DNA of 64,000 nt. Origin: Anthostomella pinea (lineage: Eukaryota > Ascomycota > Sordariomycetes > Xylariales > Xylariaceae). Numbering within the stretch: position 1 is the first letter of the stretch; every line of letters begins with the position of its first letter. Where the stretch lies: NCBI GenBank assembly GCA_963556695.1, contig CAUWAG010000007.1:4154001-4218000 (forward strand), in the 5' to 3' direction. Below are positions 1 to 11,460 of this stretch, piece by piece. A model generated the notes under the pieces. It saw nothing but the letters and a program-made list of their open reading frames with translations. It searched no databases and had not been told where the DNA came from. Made by a program: the position numbers and the translations under genes.

Positions 1-41
1 GTATTGACAACAAGCCTTGAAGGGGTGATTCGAATACCTCG

Positions 42-802
42 ATGGAACCGCCGCCATACGATGATCCGGACAGGGATGACTCCAACGAAGTGCTCGAGCC
101 GGTGATCCTCCTTCTCGCCGGGCAGTCCATCCACTCTGAATCGGCAGACTCGGCCCCACTCTATGAAGTCTCCCGCGGCGTCAGCTCTCTCTCTCATACA
201 GACCAAACCGTGACATTCTCCCGCCTGGAGCACAATGTGCGGACAGATAGCAGCGGAACCCCCATTGTGAAGCGCCGCGACAGGCACCTTTTTGACCTCA
301 AGCATCCGCCCGCTACCATCTCCACCGACCGGTATGATTTCTTCGTGGAGTCGGTGTCCAAAAGGACCTTGGGTAATATCGGTTTGAAGAAGAGTTCGAT
401 ACCAACCAAGCGGGCCTTCAAGGTTCTGCGCATGTGCCGTTCAGAGAAAGACGACCATGTCCTGTTTGAGATCAAGCAGAAGAAGGACCAGTACGAATGG
501 ATCGATTTCAACGAGAGGGCCATCGCGTTCGAGGACAAGGCAGACAATCAGTACAGGCTGGTGGTCACGGCATCCCTGCACCGGGAGACGATGGACGCGC
601 TTGTGGCTGCTTGGTGCCTGCGTCTGTGGCATGACTCGGCATTGGACAAGGAGAAATCGATGGGATGGACTGACTGTAAGTCCAAGCCCTTCTGCCACTG
701 ACTACAAGACTTGCTGAGTTCACTCCAGTCAAGAGGGTGTTCGGCGTCAGCCGCAACGAGTTTGCAGGCAAGAGCGCGTTCTACCCCAATGGGAAGAAGT
801 GA
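42..802 (+). CDS. conserved fungal hypothetical protein (235 aa), two exons
   Basis: The first exon (42-675) ends at a GTAAGT donor. The intron (676-728) closes at CCAG, and exon 2 (729-802) adds a short basic tail ending in TGA. The N-terminus is acidic and proline-rich (MEPPPYDDPDRDD) and runs into a short hydrophobic stretch with LLLAGQSIHSES near residues 22-35. The middle (about 85-200) alternates basic and hydrophobic strands (DRYDFFVES, YEWIDF, YRLVV), which suggests a beta-rich fold such as a PH-like or tubby-like barrel. That fold is inference. I recognise no catalytic motif. The ATG at 42 is the first in frame, and only 41 nt of upstream sequence is visible, so an earlier exon cannot be excluded. 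Confidence 0.7.
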
Positions 803-1405
803 GTTGACGCTTATATCGGGTGGCAATTGCCGGTTGAGGCGCCAATGGACGGAAAGATGATGTGCGTACCTTACGTTTATTCGTTGGCAGACCGCGAGCA
901 GGAAACAATGGGGAATTGAGCATGGAACCTCGATCCTCTCTTTCAAACGGCACAGAAGGAAAAGCCCGCTGAGATACCCAAGAAGGCTCTGGGTAGTCCC
1001 TAGTAACATAACACCCCATGAAAGAGGCTTTGACGGACTTTGATACTCTCCTGCGTCTGAGCTATCGGGGGCTGTTTCAAATGACATTTTGACAAGCCTG
1101 AAGTATTTCGGCCGTGGGCAGCACGCCCAATGACATAGAGGGGTTCCCAACAAACAGCCGATGAAACTTGCCGTCGCGGAATTCCAGGTCTTACTCATAT
1201 TCGAAGACAGCTAAATGGCCAGACATCACCGCTAGGCTTGTGCGACGCGTCTTTGGCTCTGAAGCAGATGTTGCAATCCAATATGTTGCTGGCGTGGACA
1301 TGATAAGGTTGGGCAAGGAATGGTCGTGGCCCCTCGGCGCTTGTTTGGAAATGGGAAAGTGACGGACGGCCCGGGGGGCACTTGGTCTGGGGAGTCCTCG
1401 TCCCG

Positions 1406-3130
<1,725 letters not shown>

Positions 3131-4046
3131 TGAAGCGGCGAGCGTCGAAACGGATTACTGGTAGTCTACTGCAGCTGGGGGCAGCAAAATGTTATGACAA
3201 AGAATCAGGAAGATAAGTACATATATTCAATGTACTGATACGTTGGCCGAGAGTGGTCGCGATGCCGTTTCCGCGTTTTGTAAATTTACACCCTGGCGTG
3301 GCTCGACCCTTGAGTCGCGCTCAAGGTGCGTGAGGCAAAGGCTTCCGGCGATGTAGTAAACCTTCTTTTTCGGCTTCACGGCGTGCTTTCAAAGAGTAAG
3401 TAGATGGTTCATATGGTTGATATTCGTGTATTCAGTACTAATCGTGATTATTGTGCTGTTGTGAAGTCTCTGTTGTGGGCCAGGTGACCCAGAAATGCCT
3501 GGTTGAGTGCACTGCCACCTCCCTGGCGCCACGGTGGCTTGCGTGCCATTTAACACGTGCAGGAGCCACTGGCGGATTGAACAGAGTAGATCTGGAAGTG
3601 GGCGGCATTGTGGTCGTGAGCAACTCCATCAGACTCAAGCTCTAGGTCTAATAACGCTGGCACTGCGCAGCAATGTGAAATATTCGGTTCTGCGTTGCTG
3701 CGCCGCATGGATTGCCTCTCATCTGCATAAGATATTCATGTGAGGACGGCTAGCGGCGGTGCCGAGGTTCTACCTTGCCCAGCCTTGCCAAAAGGTTGAC
3801 GCGCTATCGTACGGTACTTTTCACAGTCCCTCCGCAAGCATCGATGACTGCGACCAGGTACCACGGCAGCGCGATTGGAAGGTGTCCATCTTCGGTCTAT
3901 AGACTTTACCGCTCAACGGCTTTTGGGACGCTGTAGGACCGATCATTGACAGTAAGAGCAAACCTTCTCAGCAATCACGAAGTCCACGCCACGTGCCTGT
4001 ATCCTTCCAGCCGGATAAAAGAGCCAAGCCACACCCTCGTACAAGG
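3131..4046. other. intergenic, no gene recognised
   Basis: This 0.9 kb stretch lies between the mannosidase stop and the ATG of the kinase-like gene. Open frames here are short, start with non-ATG codons and show no recognisable motif. It presumably holds the mannosidase 3' UTR and the promoter of the next gene. I see no repeat or RNA gene. Confidence 0.5.
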
Positions 4047-5292
4047 ATGTCCGATGATCCAAGCCGCGATGATGATGAAGGGAGAGACACGTCCAGACGC
4101 GACGGACTCCATCCTGCTCAGCCTGGTGACAGTCTGGGCCCAGATGGAAGATACAAGACGCTGCACAAGCTCAGCGGCACTAAAGCCGCAACAACATGGC
4201 TGTCTCGAGACACGAGAGGGAACTCATACGTGTCGGTGAAGGTCTTGGCAGTAGAAGCATCGCGCAATCCAGGCTTTGACTCGAAACTCACCAACTTGGA
4301 ACCCTGGAGCGACCACAAAGGCGTCGCTCATGTCGCCAATCTCATTGATCAATTCTGGCTCGAGGGGCCGAATGGGTCGCATCTATGCAAGGTCCTTCCT
4401 CTTCTTGGTCCGGCAATATCAGATGACGTTTGGGTGCCGGTGACCTTCACTCCGGAGGTGCTAAGAAAGATGTGCCTTCAAGTCATCATGGGGTTTGATC
4501 TCGTACACTGTCTTGATATCTGTCACGGCAGTGAGCACATCAACCTTATGACCCTAGTCTCAAAGCCCAGCTGACATACTTGCAGACTTTTGTCCCGCGA
4601 ATATTCACCTCAAGCTGCAGGGGGTCGACGATCTCTCGGAAGAACAGTTGGCGGCAGTACTGGGCCAGTCAGCCGCACAGCCTTCACACCAGGCAGATTC
4701 AGAAACACAGGGATTGACTATCGTACAGCCAGTAGATTGGTCTCGAGTAGACCCAAAGTATTTCTCAACAGATATTCTCATAGCTGGCTTCGAGTCGTCG
4801 TATGACCCTCGGAACCCACCAGAGGCCCTAGGGACGCCGACAAGTTACCGTTCACCGGAGGTCTTGATTGAAGGAGCCCGCCGCGCTGATTATAAAGCGG
4901 ACAACTGGGCCCTCGGGTGCACGCTGTTCGAGCTCCGTACAGGAACAGAGCTTTTTGGCAGTGGACCTGATACTGAAGTCAACGGCGTCTTGCTGGCCAT
5001 GATCAAGACCTTGGGCACGATACCCGAGCCACTCTGGTCGTCTTGGGCGGATCGGCGGCTGTACTATTATGATGATGGGACGCCACAATTCATGGACGAC
5101 GACTTTGCAGCTTCTAGTCCGCTCGAGGACCTGCTCACAGAGAGTTCGACAACGGCTGCGTCACGCAACGGGCCAATTGATTCGGGGGAAGCGAAACTCC
5201 TAGCGGATCTGTTAGGACAACTACTGCGATATCAAGCAGACGATCGTGTCCGGGCAGACAAGGCACAGCATCACGACTGGTTCAAGCTCTGA
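4047..5292 (+). CDS. SRPK-like protein kinase fold, probable pseudokinase
   Basis: Two exons (4047-4530 and 4586-5292; GTGAGC donor, TTGCAG acceptor) encode a protein of about 396 aa resembling the fungal SR-protein-kinase-like family. Family landmarks are the beta3 lysine in SYVSVKVLAVE, YRSPEVLIEGARRADYKADNWALGCTLFEL (the APE-equivalent and alpha-F helix) and a C-terminal ADDRVRADKAQHHDWF. Three catalytic elements are missing. The glycine loop reads LSGTKAATTWLSRD without GxGxxG. The catalytic-loop HRD equivalent is HGNFCPANI, where Asn replaces Asp; that codon is split by the intron and no other donor fits. The DFG position reads ILIAGFESS without Asp. The fold is therefore likely kept for binding rather than phosphotransfer. 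An upstream in-frame extension begins with GTG, so the ATG at 4047 is the start. Confidence 0.8.
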
Positions 5293-5342
5293 CTTGATTT
5301 AGGTTCACCCATGAGGGCACATACTCTCGTATCCTAAGCTCT

Positions 5343-6761
5343 CTACACTCTCTTTACCTCCGAGACAATCTTCCTAGCGTCGTGCAAGCCCTGCGCCATA
5401 CTTGCCAGCTTGGCGACATCGGCATCGTACCCGATCATCGCATAAGTCTCGGCAGTCTTCCGAATGGCATCTGGTGACATTCCGAAGCCGGCCCGCGGCT
5501 TGTTGTGCTTCTTCATAGTCGCTTCGAACGTGGCAACGGCGTCTTTCCATTCCTTCTCGTCGCCGCCCATCCCGTAGTTGCCCGGCAGGTTCATGCTGAT
5601 GCGGGCGTCGAGAGTGCCCAGCCAGACGGCGTCGACGCCGGGGCACTCGGTCAACATGGCGTCGAGCTAGATCGTGGGAATAGTCAGCCAACCTTGTACG
5701 CACTACCAAGACCATAGTCCTTACGTTATTGATGCCCTCCAGCGACTCGATCTGTATCATCACGGCAGCCTGCTGGTTCAGTGACTCGTGGATGTTGGAG
5801 CCAGCGGATGGCGTATCCGTCAGCCCCGGTATGAGACGGAACGGCGGCGCCGAGCGCGAGCCGTTCTGCTTGGTGCCGAACTTCGAGGCAGACAGGACGT
5901 GCTTGCATTGCTCGACGGTGTCGACCTGGGGAATGACAATGCTTGCGCCGGCATCGAGCGCGTATCCGATGGCGGCGTGGTCGTGGCCAGGCACGCTATT
6001 CCGTGTGTTAGTGGTCCGCGTTTGGTCATCGATATGACTGCAACGTGGCTTACCGAACAAAGGGGATTGTTCGCCCTTGGCTCATGAACACTTGAAGCAG
6101 CATTAGCGACTATCTTATACGAGAGCATACAACTCAGACGCTTCCGCCTGGTTTATGCGGCTCCTTGAATTATACGTACTGGTATCATGAACCATCTAGG
6201 CAAGAAGGTCGATTAGTCACTGCTAACTGTCACACGCATCTGAGTGCTTACCGTTGTCATGGTTTCCACCTATAGCACTGCATGTCAGTAACCATTGTAA
6301 CTAAATTTTGCCACAGGAAGGGATCTCAAATGAAGCAGCCTCCGGCCTACTCAACTTGAATGTAGATGAATAGGCAGGAGCGAATCGCCAGGGATACTCA
6401 CGCCACATGCAGTGTGCTCCCAGTCGATCCACACGGCGTCGAAACCCATGGGAGCAAGGAACCGACAGGCCGGTATCGAGCTGATTCCGTAGTACACAAT
6501 CAGGATTGGCGGGATCTTGCCGTCGTGAGCGTCGTGGAATGCCCGGCGAGCATGGTGCGGCTGGAAAAGGGACTGCGGGACTCGATCAGATCAGTGACTG
6601 CCGCTCTCATGGAGCTTGGGAGGAAAAGTTGGATATCCCAGGCCCAGGTCTACTTGGTCTATAGGTTCGAAGTAGGTATATGGCGCACTCACCGGTGCTG
6701 CATAAGCCTGCATGCCCTGCTTTTGGTTGGAGCTTTCTGCGCAATGTTGTACGGAACCCAT
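5343..6761 (-). CDS. HpcH/HpaI aldolase family protein (2-keto-3-deoxy-acid aldolase-like)
   Basis: This multi-exon minus-strand gene starts at MGSVQHCAESS (6761) and ends with TAG at 5343. Spliced pieces join into the family core: GFDAVWIDWEHTACG, VETMTTMVHDT, MFMSQGRTIPFVR, VPGHDHAAIGYALDAGAS, IVIPQVDTVEQCKHVL, AAVMIQIESLEGINN, then LDAMLTECPGVDAVWLGTLDARISM. Introns have standard GTGAGT, GTAAGC, GTACGT and GTAAGG donors, and two very small exons lie near 6250-6265 and 6180-6196. The family is metal-dependent and cleaves or forms 4-hydroxy-2-oxo acids. The conserved Arg (PFVRVPG), the metal-ligand Glu (IQIES) and the Asp (GTLDARIS) are all present, so activity is expected. The substrate cannot be read from sequence. 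The minus-strand coding sequence ends about 50 nt from the stop of the plus-strand pseudokinase gene. Confidence 0.88.
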
Positions 6762-7680
6762 GGTGTTGGATTGCTGTATGGTTGGCACAGTTGTCTGAGA
6801 GGTCTGAAAAGTGGACGTTGGTTATAAAGGAGGCTAACGATGTCGTATGGGAGGGCTATGTTCGTAATACTCAGCCGGGACAAGCATGAGTCGACGACGC
6901 ACTTATATACAAAATCTCGAAAGCCCTGTGTCATGCAGTTTACAGACCAGGCCGGCGTCAATCCACTGATTCCCGCATCTACCGTACTGTAGCATTGTTG
7001 CTCCTCTAGGCAGAGCTAGGCATGTGGATCTCACGCCGACGACCTACGCCGGTAGGTGAGAATTAGCATCTACGATGTGGGCAGCGTGGGTATCACTAGA
7101 CAGGGCGTCGTACTTGTTGTCATCTTCGGTGGAACTTTCCCATCGCTTTTTATAGGGGCATACTGATCTTGGTCAGGCCTCCAACGTGTTCAGCAGACCT
7201 GACTAATGTTACACATGCCCCTTTTTATAGAGTTGTCGGGATATTGGCCCTTAGAGGGGCCCAGAGTGCTCCACGGTATCCTTGACCAACTCCACCGCTT
7301 CACGAAAAGTTCCACGCGTTAGGCTACCCTGTCTACATCTAGCGACTTTCAGGATTCAAACGGGTAATTTGACTTTAACGAGCACTCCCCTGAACCCTCC
7401 GTCGATCCGAATGCGCCTTTCATCAATAACCCGACCGAAGGACCACGGATCTAGGTAGGTAATCATCATGTCGCTGACCAGTTGGTTAACCATCACAGAA
7501 TTACGACGGTAATGCCCTGTCAGTGACCGGCCCACAGTTCATTATTTTAGGGGATGAGGTGTAAGGCTCAACCGTAGGGTCTAGTAGATGAACCAACGCT
7601 ATGATGGCACGATCAGCGGCTTTGATCAACCCGCAGGGGAATTGGTTGTAATCTCTTAGGTCCAGTATCCGAGCTTTTGG

Positions 7681-7902
7681 AACTTTACAGGTAACAAGGA
7701 TGGTAATCCCTAGCGCGGCGCCATATGGGTCCGTACTTCCTCTGCCAGAATATAAGGGGATATACATAAAGTGGAAATTCTGACATGATCAACAACGTGA
7801 TCAACAGTACTGAAGCATAGAATAAGGCTCTATCCAGTACGGACCCAGAACCCTCCCGGCATAGCGCAGCGCTAGGGATCAGCATCCTTGTTACCTGTAA
7901 AA
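7681..7902. repeat. inverted repeat, arms 57 and 67 bp, about 98 bp apart (MITE-like)
   Basis: The left arm is 7681-7737 and the right arm is 7836-7902. Read in opposite orientation they share CTTTACAGGTAACAAGGATG / TTTTACAGGTAACAAGGATG at the outer end, ATCCCTAGCGC in the middle and TGGGTCCGTACT at the inner end. There is one 10-nt length difference and a few substitutions. Such an arrangement could fold into a long hairpin. It looks like a degenerate MITE or the terminal repeats of a lost transposon. No transposase is seen inside. Confidence 0.75.
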
Positions 7903-7989
7903 CCAGACGAGATGCGGCTATCGGGAAGTTCAACCCGATATATATCCACTAATAACTATGAGGCAGACTTATTTTGAGCACGAATGTCG

Positions 7990-8089
7990 GGGATCGCAAC
8001 CAGGGTCCAGTAGCGCACCCATACCCCCAGTTGTCTAGATAGGTATCAACTCAGGGATCGCAACCAGTAGCGCGCCCCATGCCCCCAGC
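7990..8089. repeat. short imperfect direct repeat, two copies
   Basis: Two copies of a motif starting GGGATCGCAACCAG and continuing through TAGCGC, CCCATNCCCCCAG occur at about 7990-8030 and 8053-8088. The first copy has a 7-nt insertion (GGTCCAG). They lie about 90 bp beyond the right arm of the inverted repeat and may belong to the same degenerate element. Confidence 0.6.
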
Positions 8090-8296
8090 TCACTCCTCGT
8101 TCTCGTTTAGAGCAAGTTCAAGAAGATAGAAGATGTCGTCGATCTCCGGAACGCCAGCTGAATAAACAGTCAGACCAGTGCCGGCCTCCTTCCCAGCCAC
8201 CTGGATAGCTTCCTCAAATATATCATTTAAATCGACCTCAACTCATCCCCTCTCCTACCTTTTCCATCTTTTAGCCTTCGTCTAATTGCTAACATC

Positions 8297-9280
8297 ATGT
8301 CGGATCTCATACCCTTCCCCGCGCTCAAGCTCCTGTACCCCATCCGCGAACCAAATTATACGCGAGACCGTCCACTTCAAGTGCTTGCGTTAGGCCTTGG
8401 CCGCACCGGTACCGATTCCCTCCAACTCGCCCTCACGGAGCTAGGCTACTCTGACGTCTACCATGGCTGGAAAGTCGGCGGCAGCGAATCCGCCGCCTGC
8501 CCACAATGGACGCGCCTCTCCCGGGCCAAGTTCTCCCACCGGAATCAAGACCTCTCCTTCCTGAACCGCGAAGAATTCGACAAAGTCCTCGGTCACAGTG
8601 CCGCCGTCACGGATCTCCCTTGCGCCGCTTTTGGTCCAGAGTTACTAAGAGCTTACCCGGATGCCAAGGTGATTTTGAATCGCCGGGACGATGTGGACGT
8701 GTGGTACGAGTCTCAGCGGAAGACCATCGATACCATTTGGACGGACTGGCGAAGTATACTGAGAGCTTGCTTTGAGCGGGAGTGTTTCTGGGTTTGGAGG
8801 TTGGTGGTGTGGAATCCGCGGGCGCTTTATGAGTGGGATTTCCAGAAGAATGGGAAGACGGGGTATGCGAAGCACTACGATGAGCTGGAGGCGGAGTGTA
8901 GGAGCCAGGGGCGGGAGTGGTTGGATTGGAGGGTACAGGATGGGTGGTAGGTATCCCACCTTGAGCACGGGGCGGAGGACGTAATGGCTGGCTGGCTAAT
9001 ATGTTGTTGCAGGGAGCCCCTCTGCGAATTCCTAGAAAAACCTATCCCGGACCACCCTTTCCCGAACGAGAACGCGATGGGAGGGTATGCGCAAAAGCGG
9101 GTGCAGCTTCATATCCAGCGGATGCAGCGAGCGGATCGGAATATTGCGATCGCTGGGGTTGTTGCCACTGCGTCTTTGGTGGCGGCGGTGAGTTGGTATG
9201 TGGATGGTCACGCGACTCTTAAGGAGCAAGTACGGTGGCTGTATCAGCAGGGTGATGCGGTGCTGCAGAGGCTGCGATGA
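8297..9280 (+). CDS. sulfotransferase-like P-loop protein with C-terminal membrane anchor
   Basis: Two exons (8297-8946 and 9013-9280, intron starting GTAGGT and ending TTGCAG) give a 305-306 aa protein. It belongs to the fungal sulfotransferase-like family often mislabelled as NAD-dependent epimerase. The PAPS-type loop is VLALGLGRTGTDSLQLAL (about residues 34-51). The 3'-phosphate-binding strand is DAKVILNRRDDVDVWYES, and the conserved PLCEFL box is created by the splice (VQDGW then EPLCEFL). Near the C-terminus, IAIAGVVATASLVAAVSWYV is a single membrane segment, which predicts a tail-anchored protein. A second member of the family lies at 14331-15241, and an oxidoreductase and a P450 lie between them. 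The acceptor substrate is unknown. Confidence 0.85.
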
Positions 9281-9545
9281 TCGGTACGAGCCTTCGATAG
9301 TAGACGGTCTGGCAGTACGAGTACAAGCTGATACTGATCTCGATACGAGGGTCGATGTGCGGTGCGATAGCGCCGAGCTTCCATTATCTGTTTCATAGGC
9401 GCAACAGGAGACTCCCTGTCTTATAGACGCAATCCAACTGCCGGGGACTCGGCTTACCGCCTCCAAAATTGTCAACTGCCACAGAGTGATCCGGCCGTCA
9501 GCGCGACACATGCGCGAACAGTTCTCTACGGTTCTCTAGCTTAGG

Positions 9546-10679
9546 TTACTCATCGTTCGGGGCAATGAACACAGCCCGACCAGCCCCAGCCTCCTTCCCA
9601 GCTACCTCGATAGCTTTCTCTCCATCCCTGAGGCTGAACACGCCTTTAACCTTGAGGCCTGCCTTCTCTCCCAGCTTCAAGACACCCGTCTCGATCATCT
9701 TGATCAGGTCCTGGGCTTGTGCGCGCGTGTACATCATCGTTCCCTTCAGCGTGAGGCCCTTCAGCATGATCAGAATGTACGGTACAGTCAGTTCCTGAAT
9801 GCCGCCCATAAGGCTAACCCTCCCACCGTGACGCACAGACATGATGCCGGCGCGGATGTGATCGGTGTTCGTCGCTTGGGGCGGGGTGAAGTCGAGGAAG
9901 ACGTCGACGGGTCCGAATTTCTCCAGGGCGGCGACGTCTGACTCGAAGCTTCCGCTGAGCTGGACCGTCTCGACCCTTCCAGGCGCCAGCTTCTTCAGCT
10001 CGCTGAGGATGGCTTCGTTGCGACCCATGGCTATAACGCTTGCGCCCATTGCGAGCGCGACATGCACAGCGCCGCCTCCGAAATTGCCCGTCGCAGCCGT
10101 GATGAGGACGGTTTCACCAGCGGTAAGGTTCACGTCGCGTAGGCCACCATACGGGACAGCAAGCTGCCCGAAGAACCCCAAATCGCGGGGCGTCACGCCC
10201 TGTCGCTGGAGGGCGGCCTCATCGAAACGGTGCACATTCTCGAGAGGCACCTTGACCAGCTCAGCCCAGGTGCCGTGGTGATAGACATCGGCTGACATCT
10301 TCTGGGCGCCCGATGTAAAGCCGGACAGCATTGCAAGCAAAAACTTGGATTCTGGATCATCGCGTGCTCGGATCAGGGGCTCGATGGTCACGAGATCGCC
10401 AACCTTGAGGCTGGCGGCGTCGGCTGGGACAGCTGCAACGCGGCCGATGGCGTTGGCGCCACCGACAATGGGGAACTGCAAGTTCATGCCTCGCGGGTTG
10501 CCGTTGGTGTAGATCTCGTCGGCGTAGGCTGCTACCCAGCTGTACAGCGGCCTCACAATGATGGAGCCTACATCGACTTGGGGGGTGGGTATCGATGTTA
10601 CCTCTGGCTGCACAGATGCTGAGGTGAAGAGAAGCCCCTTGTAGGTACTGGGAAGCTGTTTGTGGCCGGTAGAAGACAT
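9546..10679 (-). CDS. medium-chain dehydrogenase/reductase (quinone-oxidoreductase-like)
   Basis: Single exon, 377 aa from MSSTGHKQLPS. The N-terminal GroES-like half contains FPIVGGANAIGRVAAV and a Rossmann half begins with AGETVLITAATGNFGGGAVH (nucleotide-binding loop A-T-G-N-F-G-G). This layout is typical of the MDR superfamily. The zinc-ligand GHE motif of alcohol dehydrogenases is absent, so a zinc-independent, probably NADPH-dependent reductase is most likely. An in-frame upstream Met at 10787 would add 36 poorly conserved residues. The start at 10679 fits the family length better. It lies on the same strand as, and 780 nt downstream of, the P450 gene, which suggests a joint metabolic role (inference). 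Confidence 0.85.
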   Translation of the reverse strand: MSSTGHKQLPSTYKGLLFTSASVQPEVTSIPTPQVDVGSIIVRPLYSWVAAYADEIYTNGNPRGMNLQFPIVGGANAIGRVAAVPADAASLKVGDLVTIEPLIRARDDPESKFLLAMLSGFTSGAQKMSADVYHHGTWAELVKVPLENVHRFDEAALQRQGVTPRDLGFFGQLAVPYGGLRDVNLTAGETVLITAATGNFGGGAVHVALAMGASVIAMGRNEAILSELKKLAPGRVETVQLSGSFESDVAALEKFGPVDVFLDFTPPQATNTDHIRAGIMSVRHGGRVSLMGGIQELTVPYILIMLKGLTLKGTMMYTRAQAQDLIKMIETGVLKLGEKAGLKVKGVFSLRDGEKAIEVAGKEAGAGRAVFIAPNDE

Positions 10680-11460
10680 TGTAGCAGACGCTTGCTTTTT
10701 GCTCGGGTAATATTTAGGTGGGTTATTGGGAATGGAATAGGAAGAACAGTATGCGTTGCTGGTGGTGCGATTTATACAAAACTTCATTCCAGCAAACAGT
10801 CATATTCGAGGCGCCTTTACTCTTTATATACCCGGCCGCATTTCTAGGTCCGGGTTTGGTGCTATATCAAGCCCGTGGTCTGTCAGCAGCTGACGGGAGA
10901 CCGCACGGTCGGGAGGTTGCCATTTGTAAGTCAATTTCGTCCGTGATTACAAATTCCGGCCCGGACCCCGACGGTATGGGACAACCGACACACCACATAC
11001 AGGATGTAAGCCTCCCTACGTACCAATCGCGAAGGATAACGTGGTGAGGTGCCTCTTGAGAGGACACTTGACAACAGCACTCGAGGACATGCAGTATACT
11101 GAATACACATCCGTGTTCGTCAATAACCCACCGGTCGCCGGCAATGCCACTTTGTCATTCACGCGCCCCTATTTATATGATTCCGTTGGCGGCTCCTTCA
11201 GGAGAGAATGTGAAGTCGCTTCCTACTGGAGGCCCTCGTGCCCCTTATTGACACCTCCAGGAGCTGTTTCTCGATGTAAGTTATCATTTAGCGCCTCGAC
11301 CGCACGGGAAGAGACAAACCCAAGTGCTCTACGATGCGACCAAACGCGGAGCCCCTATGCTGTGCAGGGCAAAAAGTATGTATTGATTCAAACAGTCGCT
11401 TCATATCCAATTACATACACTGTAAACGTATATACCTTTTCAAATTCGTCTACGATACCA
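10680..11460. other. intergenic, no gene recognised
   Basis: About 780 nt lie between the oxidoreductase start and the P450 stop. A plus-strand frame of about 155 codons (11041-11508) begins with GTG and shows no domain or splice-supported extension, so it is not called. The segment next to 10680 should be the oxidoreductase promoter. Confidence 0.45.

Larger units (their letters stand above)
6762..8296. other. gene-free spacer with repeats
   Basis: No convincing gene was found in this 1.5 kb. Open frames are shorter than 90 codons and lack motifs. The stretch holds the inverted repeat at 7681-7902, the direct repeats at 7990-8089, and a weaker inverted pair around 7150-7240 (AGGGGCAT with ATGCCCCT, flanking GTCAGGCC and AGACCTGAC). 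The last 200 nt before 8297 are presumably the promoter of the sulfotransferase-like gene. Confidence 0.5.
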
